From NCBI RefSeq assembly GCF_024721975.1, contig NZ_JANQBB010000002.1:372001-436000 (forward strand): 64,000 nt of DNA, read 5' to 3'. Positions 57,916 to 64,000 of this stretch are shown here, one piece after another (position 1 is the first letter of the stretch; every line of letters begins with the position of its first letter). This DNA comes from Paenibacillus endoradicis (GTDB taxonomy: Bacteria; Bacillota; Bacilli; Paenibacillales; Paenibacillaceae). The translations under genes were made by a program, and so were the position numbers. Below the pieces are notes generated by a model. That model was not told where the DNA came from, searched no databases, and saw only the letters and a list, made by a program, of their open reading frames with translations.

Positions 57916-57932
57916 GAAAAAAGCGGACCAAA

Positions 57933-58169
57933 CTAGTCTGGTAGCCGCTTATTAGTTTTCTCTGATTGCTCTGATTGATTCACTTCAACGCGAGATGTAT
58001 CTTCGCTCTTCTTGTCGGTCGAATCCATCATCTCATTAGCACCCGTCTTAAACTCGCGCAAAGTACGTCCTACTGCACGTCCAAGCTCAGGCAACTTATT
58101 AGGACCGAATAACAGCAATGCTACCAATACTAATAGAATAACCCCAGTTACACCTATACCACCCATCAC
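57933..58169 (-). CDS. tatA: Twin-arginine translocase subunit TatA
   Basis: The protein has 78 residues. A short N-terminal membrane helix (VTGVILLVLVALLLF) with the FGPNKLPELGRAVGRTLREFK hinge/amphipathic helix is followed by an acidic-polar tail. It starts at GTG 58169 or ATG 58166, behind an AGGAGG that is the end of the 66-bp repeat array. A hairpin with T-run lies over its 3' end, before tatC. Confidence 0.95.
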   Translation of the reverse strand: MMGGIGVTGVILLVLVALLLFGPNKLPELGRAVGRTLREFKTGANEMMDSTDKKSEDTSRVEVNQSEQSEKTNKRLPD

Positions 58170-58180
58170 GATTCCTCCTA

Positions 58181-58388
58181 AAACTTTTCATATTCTTCTT
58201 GAATATACTTGCTTGATATGAAAAGTCACAACGAAAGCATCAACTTAAACTTTTCATATTCTTCTTGAATGTACTTCCTTGATATGAACAGTCACAACGA
58301 AAGCATCAACTTAAACTTTTCATATTCTTCTTGAATGTACTTCCTTGATATGAACAGTCACATCGGAAGCATATACTTAAACTTTTCA
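58181..58388 (-). repeat. Tandem 66-bp repeat, three full units, before tatA
   Basis: Units start at 58181, 58247 and 58313, with a partial fourth at 58379 (AAACTTTTCA). Each contains an inverted repeat ACTTTTCATAT...ATATGAAMAGT and CGAAAGCATCAACTT. On the minus strand the last unit ends GAAAAGTTTTAGGAGG, the tatA ribosome site. The array fills the whole gap between the MoeA-like gene and tatA. Confidence 0.9.
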
Positions 58389-58394
58389 CCTTAC

Positions 58395-59456
58395 TTAGCA
58401 GCCAAGTAGACCACCATAGCCAAGAGCGATAATATCTTCCTTCTCAATCTTTTCACCTAGCAATAGTCTAGGAAGAAATACATCAAAAGAAGTATACGGA
58501 TCATGCATCACACATCCTGGCAAACCAAGAATCGGTACATCCTGCAAATAGGCTACGAGCAACATCGAACCTGGTAACATTGGTGTTCCATAACTAATAA
58601 TATCTGCTCCTGTAGCTTTAATAGCCGCTGGAGTTCGATCATCTGGATCAACAGACATACCGCCAGTCACCAAAATCATATCATAACCTTTAGCTTGCAA
58701 ATAATGAATTTCTTCAACAATTTTCGCACGATCATCTGTAGCAAAGCGTTGCTCCACAACAGTCGACCCAAGTGCTTCAAGCTTTACTTTTACAGCAGGT
58801 CCAAATTTATCCTTAATTCTGCCATTATACACTTCACTACCAGTTGTAAGCAACCCTATACGTCTAGCTGGTAATGGGACAACTGATATTGGTGCTACGC
58901 CATGTTTTTCACGGTATTGATTGGCAATGTTCTCTACTAGCCTAATTTTTTCTTTCGACACGATGAGTGGAATTGCTCTAGTCGCTGCAAGTTGTCCTCC
59001 TTGCTTCACCACTTTATTAGTTAAAATTGTCGCTAATGCTATCTCCCCGATCGCATTAACCGCATCTATTACTTCTTTGGCAATTTTGGCAACACCATCA
59101 ATATGAGCTTTGACACTTACTTTTCCTTCATGTGGCTCATTACGTAGCAATTGTTCGTCCATCAACGCATCCGCCATTAACTTCGCAGCATCATCTTCAT
59201 GTAGATCAAGTGAGCCTAACTCCATCACATAGATATGTTCTTTACCGATATCAAGTAATTTCGGAATATCTACTTCAGTAATGATATGGCCTCGCGTGAA
59301 TAGTCTGCCTTTGAATTGACCTGGAATGATTTGCGTTAAATCATGTGCAAGCCTTAGTCCGATCGCATCAAAAACAGAAACCTCCCTAAGTGAGGTTTCT
59401 GTTTTCGTAGTATGTGAATCCATATTATTGTCATTATTTCCGTATGATTCTGTCAT
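58395..59456 (-). CDS. MoeA-like molybdopterin-binding protein
   Basis: The protein has about 353 residues from ATG 59456, which follows GGGAG with 10-nt spacing. A longer frame from 59546 begins inside a diverged 66-bp repeat and is less likely. The MoCF_biosynth domain is clear: RIGLLTTGSEVYNG, DMILVTGGMSVDPDDRTP, TPMLPGSMLLVAYL and GLPGCVMHDPYTSFDVFLPRL. The N-terminal part is shorter than and different from classical MoeA. It should bind molybdopterin and help insert molybdenum or modify the cofactor. The gene lies in an operon with moaC and moaB. Confidence 0.85.
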   Translation of the reverse strand: MTESYGNNDNNMDSHTTKTETSLREVSVFDAIGLRLAHDLTQIIPGQFKGRLFTRGHIITEVDIPKLLDIGKEHIYVMELGSLDLHEDDAAKLMADALMDEQLLRNEPHEGKVSVKAHIDGVAKIAKEVIDAVNAIGEIALATILTNKVVKQGGQLAATRAIPLIVSKEKIRLVENIANQYREKHGVAPISVVPLPARRIGLLTTGSEVYNGRIKDKFGPAVKVKLEALGSTVVEQRFATDDRAKIVEEIHYLQAKGYDMILVTGGMSVDPDDRTPAAIKATGADIISYGTPMLPGSMLLVAYLQDVPILGLPGCVMHDPYTSFDVFLPRLLLGEKIEKEDIIALGYGGLLGC

Positions 59457-59527
59457 CTTGATTTTGTCTCCCAAAACGTCTGGGTAGTTCATTGTAAGAT
59501 GACCTACCCAGACGTAACTTCGTAAGC

Positions 59528-59600
59528 TTAATCCAAAACTTTTCATGCGCTTACTATATAACTGCTTGTAGATGAAAATTACTTCGCAAGCATTGTACTA
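59528..59600 (-). repeat. Diverged intergenic repeat unit before the MoeA-like gene
   Basis: The plus strand shows AAAACTTTTCATGCGCTTAC, GTAGATGAAAATTACTTCGC and AAGCATTGTACTAATG, the order of blocks in the 66-bp family. Here the minus-strand end is GTTTTGGATT, not a good ribosome site. Confidence 0.6.
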
Positions 59601-60086
59601 ATGCTCTAACAATTCACCTGATAGTATGCCTAATGCATGTGGTAATTGATCCATAATTGCAAGTAAACTTTCTGAAACTCCTTTTGGACTCCCTGGTAAA
59701 TTAATAATTAAAGCTTTACCACGAGTACCACATATCCCACGCGAAAGCATAGCACGTCTCGTTTTATGCAGTGCCCCCATCCGCATCGCTTCAGCAATTC
59801 CTGGCACTTCACGATCAATGACTTTTAATGTGGCTTCTGGTGTCACGTCTCTTGCCGCAAGCCCAGTACCACCTGTCGTTATTACGAGATCTGCCCCATA
59901 ATATTCTGTCATCTCAATCAATGCTGCCATAATCTCATCTTGCTCATCTGGAACAATTCGATAATCAACGATCTGGCCACCTAGTTCATCTTCAACTAGT
60001 TCTCTGACAACCTGTGCACTTACATCTTCACGTTCACCACGTGCACCTTTATCGCTTGCCGTAAGTATAGCAACCTTCCATTGCAT
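59598..60086 (-). CDS. MoaB/MogA-type molybdenum cofactor protein
   Basis: The protein has about 162 residues from ATG 60086 behind GGAGG. Motifs VAILTASDKGARGEREDVS, LVITTGGTGLAARDVTPEAT and NLPGSPKGVSESL are those of the molybdopterin adenylyltransferase fold. It activates molybdopterin for metal insertion. It lies between moaC and the MoeA-like gene. Confidence 0.92.
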   Translation of the reverse strand: MQWKVAILTASDKGARGEREDVSAQVVRELVEDELGGQIVDYRIVPDEQDEIMAALIEMTEYYGADLVITTGGTGLAARDVTPEATLKVIDREVPGIAEAMRMGALHKTRRAMLSRGICGTRGKALIINLPGSPKGVSESLLAIMDQLPHALGILSGELLEH

Positions 60087-60127
60087 CTCCAATTCCTCCA
60101 TCCTTCTCTCTATTCTTTCTACTCTTT

Positions 60128-60604
60128 CTATTCAGCAGTTCTCTCAAAATCTCCGTGTACTCCACCAGTTTTCCTCATAAGTTGCGTTGGACCAATAATC
60201 ATATCTTTCTGTAGTGCTTTACACATATCGTATATCGTTAAGGCAGTTGCGGATGCCGCTGTAAGAGCTTCCATCTCCACGCCTGTCTTTCCTGTTATCT
60301 TCACTGTGACCATAATATATAACTCATCAAGGTCATTATCAGTGAAAGAGATATTTACTCCGTTTAAGGCAAGTGGGTGACACATTGGAATCCAGTCCGA
60401 TGTTTTCTTTGCAGCCATAATTCCCGCTACTTGAGCTACAGATAATACATCGCCTTTACCAATTTTACCTTCTTTAATTTTTTGTAAAGTAGTTGGTAGC
60501 ATCTTCACCATTGACGTTGCCGTAGCTTCGCGCTTAGTAATCTCTTTGTCAGAAATATCTACCATCTTCGCTCTACCTTGTTCGTTAAAATGAGTGAATT
60601 CCAC
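60128..60604 (-). CDS. moaC: Cyclic pyranopterin monophosphate synthase MoaC
   Basis: The protein has 158 residues from GTG 60604. Family motifs are [33 protein letters not shown] and [26 protein letters not shown]. With MoaA it makes the first intermediate of molybdenum cofactor; moaA is not in this window. Confidence 0.95.
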   Translation of the reverse strand: MEFTHFNEQGRAKMVDISDKEITKREATATSMVKMLPTTLQKIKEGKIGKGDVLSVAQVAGIMAAKKTSDWIPMCHPLALNGVNISFTDNDLDELYIMVTVKITGKTGVEMEALTAASATALTIYDMCKALQKDMIIGPTQLMRKTGGVHGDFERTAE

Positions 60605-60625
60605 TATCTGCTACATCCTTTCATT

Positions 60626-61216
60626 CTATGAACATGTCGTAATTCCTTTATTAGTAATTAAAATGTTCAATTTAATATCATATTTATCCATCGGTATTTG
60701 ATCAGTAATCTGAGGTTCATATCCGATACCGATCCATGTTATCCTCTTCTCGTGTTGCTTCATTAACTCGTAAAAACGATCATAATAACCGCCACCATAT
60801 CCTAAACGTGCTCCGTCCTTTGTATAGACGAGTCCAGGCACAATAACCGCGTCTGGCACAGTATCGATCTGTGACAGTTGATCTGAATCAGGTTCTAATA
60901 TATGATACGCCCCTAGGCGTAACTGCTGTTTATTGTATAATGGATATAGTTGCATCGTATGCGTCTCTATTAGGCATTTTGGTACAATAATAGTTATCTG
61001 ATGTTCCCAGCACCATTCGATGAATGGCCATAGTTGAAGCTCACTACGAAATGGGATATAAACCATCACTTCGGTCCAACCTCGTTCTTGTACTAGACTA
61101 ATAGCATATGCTGAAGCCTCTTCTGACCATTGCTGGGCATCTTGTGGCTCAATACAATTTCTAATTTCAGTAAATTGTTTTCGCATTTGTAGTTTTTGTA
61201 CAGATAGCTGTTGCAT
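60626..61216 (-). CDS. 5-formyltetrahydrofolate cyclo-ligase
   Basis: The protein has 196 residues with the N-terminal basic/helical part, ATP motif DAVIVPGLVYTKDGARLGYGGGYYDRF and the end IPMDKYDIKLNILITNKG. It converts 5-formyl-THF to 5,10-methenyl-THF. It heads the operon that continues with moaC. Confidence 0.92.
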   Translation of the reverse strand: MQQLSVQKLQMRKQFTEIRNCIEPQDAQQWSEEASAYAISLVQERGWTEVMVYIPFRSELQLWPFIEWCWEHQITIIVPKCLIETHTMQLYPLYNKQQLRLGAYHILEPDSDQLSQIDTVPDAVIVPGLVYTKDGARLGYGGGYYDRFYELMKQHEKRITWIGIGYEPQITDQIPMDKYDIKLNILITNKGITTCS

Positions 61217-61483
61217 AGTATAACCACCTATATTAGAAATGTTCTATCGAGGTAATTCAAGGATGAGCGACTTCGTCTATAAGGTAGCTTTTATCACTAT
61301 ATAGAATGTGCCCTTCGCTCTCCTCGGAAATTAATTAAATCTATTGTGGTAAGAAAAATAGACTACAATTGATAATAGTGTACCATTGTTACACAAGTTA
61401 CGCCAATATATAACAAGCTTATGGTACACTATATAGTAGTTATATACGAGAAGATACCACTACATTTTGATGGAGGACAAGGA

Positions 61484-63421
61484 ATGTTACTGCAAGTATC
61501 CAATATTACAAAAAGCTACGGGATTGATACAATCCTTTCAAATATTAATGTACAAGTACTAGAAAGAGACAAAATCGGACTAGTAGGTGTCAATGGCGCT
61601 GGTAAATCAACGTTACTTAAAATCATCGCTGGAGAAATCAGTTTTGAAAGTGGAGACATTCATAAAGCGAAAGAAACAAAGTTAGGCTATCTTGCGCAAA
61701 ATAGCGGCCTACAATCCCATCTCTCTATAATAGAAGAGATGCAAACAGTATTTGCTCATCTCTACGCTGCGGAGAAGGAATTACGTGAGTTAGAGTTAAA
61801 AATTGCAGACCCTAAACTGCACGATAATGAGAAACGTTATAATGAAGTGCTAGAACGTTATGCAGAGCGTTCAGATTGGTATAAAGCTAACGGTGGGTTT
61901 GAGATTAATACTCGCATTAATAGTGTCCTGCACGGGATGGGCTTTGGAACGTTCGAACTTAATACACCGATCGCATCATTAAGTGGTGGACAAAAAACAA
62001 GATTAGCATTAGCTAAAATTTTGCTACAAGCCCCGGACCTGTTAATGCTCGATGAGCCTACCAATCATCTGGATATTGAGACTTTAACTTGGCTCGAAGG
62101 ATACTTACGTTCTTATAACGGAGCTATTCTTGTCGTATCACATGACCGTTACTTCCTAGATGCTATGACGACTACAATTGTAGAAATCGAGCGTCACCAA
62201 GCGAAGCGCTACACTGGTAATTACAGCCGCTACCTTGAAATCAAAGAAGCAGAGTACGAAATTCAGATGAAACACTTCGAAAAACAACAAGATGAAATTG
62301 CTAAAATGGAGCAGTTTATTCAAAAAAATATTGTACGTGCCTCAACGACAAAGCGTGCCCAAAGCCGTCGCAAGTCTTTAGATAAAATGGATCGTATGGA
62401 TCGCCCGATGGGTGATTTGAAACGTGCGTCTTTCTCATTTGAAGTAGAACGGATGAGTGGGAAAGAAGTACTGAATGTTAATCATCTATCAGTACAATTC
62501 CCTAATACTACGACACCACTGTTCAGTGATATTAGTTTCCAGTTGCAACGTGGCGAGATGGTTGCACTAGTTGGGCCAAATGGAATCGGCAAGTCAACAT
62601 TATTGAAGACACTTGTATCACAATTAGAACCTACAACAGGTAGTATCCAATTCGGATCACATGTGAAGGTTGGTTACTATGATCAAGAACATAATGTGCT
62701 GAATAGTAATAACACCGTATTAGAAGAAGTATGGGGTACTTACCCTCATATGGAAGAAGCTCGTATTCGTACAGTGCTCGGTAACTTCTTATTCAGTGGT
62801 GAAGATGTATTGAAAAAAATATCAGCACTCAGTGGTGGCGAAAAGGCGCGTGTCTCTTTATCTAAGTTAATGTTAGCTCAAGCTAACTTTCTAATTCTCG
62901 ATGAGCCTACGAACCATTTAGATCTATTCAGTAAGGAAGTACTTGAATCAGCATTGTTTGATTATGAAGGTACTTTACTATTCATTTCACATGACCGTTA
63001 TTTCCTTAACAAAATGTCTGAGCGTATTGTCGAACTATCAGCGCAAGGTGCCAGCTATTTCCTGGGAAATTATGACGATATGCTGGAGAAAAAACTCGAA
63101 ATGGAAGAAGCTCGACTTGAAGCTGCAAAATTACAAATCAATAAAAACTCAGTTCAACAGCAAGTGACAGCATCCCCTGTCCAATCCTATGAGGCTGAGA
63201 AGCAACAGAAACGTGAAGAGCGTACTAAGCAGCGTAAATTAGAACAATTAGAGCAACAAATTGCCGAATTAGAGCAAGAGATCGCTGACTGGGAAGTTAA
63301 ACTGACAGATCCAGCTATTTTTAACGACTATATGCGTATTCAAGAAATTCAAACAGAAATCGCTAATCGTAAAGCTACTCTTGATACTTGCTATGAGCAA
63401 TGGGAAGAGTTTATGGCTTAG
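61484..63421 (+). CDS. ABC-F family ATPase (YdiF-like)
   Basis: The protein has 645 residues from ATG 61484 behind GGAGGA; an upstream in-frame ATG lacks a ribosome site. Two ATPase domains carry GVNGAGKST and GPNGIGKST, LSGGQKTR and LSGGEKAR, and LMLDEPTNHLD and LILDEPTNHLD. A charged linker with RASTTKRAQSRRKSLDKMD lies between, and a C-terminal coiled coil (from EKQQKREERTKQRKLEQLEQ) follows. There are no membrane helices. ABC-F proteins act on the ribosome in translation or antibiotic protection; which applies is unknown. Confidence 0.92.
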   Translation: MLLQVSNITKSYGIDTILSNINVQVLERDKIGLVGVNGAGKSTLLKIIAGEISFESGDIHKAKETKLGYLAQNSGLQSHLSIIEEMQTVFAHLYAAEKELRELELKIADPKLHDNEKRYNEVLERYAERSDWYKANGGFEINTRINSVLHGMGFGTFELNTPIASLSGGQKTRLALAKILLQAPDLLMLDEPTNHLDIETLTWLEGYLRSYNGAILVVSHDRYFLDAMTTTIVEIERHQAKRYTGNYSRYLEIKEAEYEIQMKHFEKQQDEIAKMEQFIQKNIVRASTTKRAQSRRKSLDKMDRMDRPMGDLKRASFSFEVERMSGKEVLNVNHLSVQFPNTTTPLFSDISFQLQRGEMVALVGPNGIGKSTLLKTLVSQLEPTTGSIQFGSHVKVGYYDQEHNVLNSNNTVLEEVWGTYPHMEEARIRTVLGNFLFSGEDVLKKISALSGGEKARVSLSKLMLAQANFLILDEPTNHLDLFSKEVLESALFDYEGTLLFISHDRYFLNKMSERIVELSAQGASYFLGNYDDMLEKKLEMEEARLEAAKLQINKNSVQQQVTASPVQSYEAEKQQKREERTKQRKLEQLEQQIAELEQEIADWEVKLTDPAIFNDYMRIQEIQTEIANRKATLDTCYEQWEEFMA

Positions 63422-63436
63422 TACATGTTGACAATA

Positions 63437-63483
63437 AAGAAGCTGTTCCACTGTAGATAAATCTACAGTGGAACAGCTTCTTA
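63437..63483. terminator. Bidirectional terminator
   Basis: A perfect 22-bp inverted repeat (63437-63458 with 63461-63482) lies between the convergent ABC-F and LuxR-type genes. Confidence 0.9.
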
Positions 63484-63526
63484 TATTGAGATTGATTTTT
63501 CTCAAGCTCAGCATTCATGTTATGCA

Positions 63527-64000
63527 TTAACCTTTCGAAGTTTTTGCTGGGATATATCCTAGTTCAATAGCTACTGTAACAGCCTTCGCACGCGAACGAA
63601 CTTGTAACTTCTCGAATAACTTACTCAATTGATATTCCACACCGCGTTGACTAATATGGAATTTGTCAGCTAGTTCTCTGTTACTGCTACCAAGTGAAAT
63701 GGCTTCTAGAAGTTCCTTTTCTTTGTCTGTAATATATGAATTTTGTCTCTGCATAATTTTTTGTAAAGCCCGCAAGTCCATACTTCGTAATCGTTGTAAC
63801 AAATCTATCGGTATAATAGCGTTGCCTTGTATCATGCTTTGTAGCGATTGAATAAGTTCATCACTAGAACTAGATTTACTTACAAATCCATTTACCCTTG
63901 CATCCATCATCTCATTGAAATGTGGTTCTAACTCATATCCAGAATACATCATTACTTTCACATCTGACTGCTTGTCTTTCAAAATACTACATAATTCAAT
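63527..64000 (-). CDS. LuxR/NarL-type response regulator (5' part outside window)
   Basis: The frame is open to the right edge, so the N-terminal half of the receiver is missing. The visible part has the end of a receiver domain (VKVMMYSGYELEPHF, then Lys in GFVSKSSSS) and a GerE helix-turn-helix (DKEKELLEAISLGSSNRELADKFHISQRGVEYQLSKLFEKL). The cognate kinase is not in the window. Confidence 0.88.
   Translation of the reverse strand: MELCSILKDKQSDVKVMMYSGYELEPHFNEMMDARVNGFVSKSSSSDELIQSLQSMIQGNAIIPIDLLQRLRSMDLRALQKIMQRQNSYITDKEKELLEAISLGSSNRELADKFHISQRGVEYQLSKLFEKLQVRSRAKAVTVAIELGYIPAKTSKG

Noticed and set aside
58181..58388. CRISPR array
   Set aside because: The 66-bp units are contiguous and contain no unique spacers; no cas gene is present.

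Overview
The window looks like chromosomal DNA from a low-GC Gram-positive bacterium of the Paenibacillaceae type. The reasons are S-layer homology (SLH) surface proteins, NEAT heme-binding proteins, strong AGGAGG ribosome sites, GTG/TTG starts, a CIRCE element before groES, and GntR/YtrA and ECF regulators of Firmicute type. Nearly all genes read on the minus strand. The assignment comes from reading the sequence only.

Layout. 1-4 kb: iron-regulated heme surface genes, a multi-NEAT SLH protein (open at the left edge) and a tiny secreted NEAT-like protein behind a perfect Fur palindrome. 4.8-10 kb: two ABC modules, an FtsX-type exporter and a divergent YtrA-type regulator/ABC operon. 10-24 kb: an accretion zone holding an ECF41 sigma factor with its oxidoreductase, an alpha/beta hydrolase, a two-component system, a small-molecule phosphotransferase, an unknown two-gene operon beside tRNA-Ala, and an ECF sigma/anti-sigma pair. 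This zone is sprinkled with same-strand fragments resembling the 3' end of the rlmCD methyltransferase gene, whose intact copy closes the zone at 24-25.4 kb. A serine-recombinase tail and a duplicated tRNA-Ala 3' portion support repeated integration.

25.7-29.3 kb: a tRNA-dihydrouridine synthase, a long CorA-like protein and a Fur-boxed FAD oxidoreductase. 29.5-47.6 kb: a block flanked by two diverged copies of the groEL 3' end. It carries a giant Ig-like protein, an 1895-residue protein ending in a dockerin, an SLH-anchored cohesin-like protein and an SLH-bearing clostripain-family protease. I infer that these form a surface complex held together by cohesin-dockerin binding.

47.6-57 kb: groES-groEL and a complete heme-iron uptake locus: a membrane-anchored NEAT protein, a NEAT-SLH protein, a lipoprotein, a FecCD permease, an ATPase, and a divergent second lipoprotein with Fur boxes between. 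57-61.2 kb: tatA-tatC with molybdenum-cofactor genes (moaC, moaB/mogA, a MoeA-like gene) and 5-formyl-THF cyclo-ligase. 61.4-64 kb: an ABC-F protein and the end of a LuxR-type response regulator. A family of about 66-bp intergenic repeats, which end in the Shine-Dalgarno of the downstream gene, links several genes between 49 and 59.6 kb.
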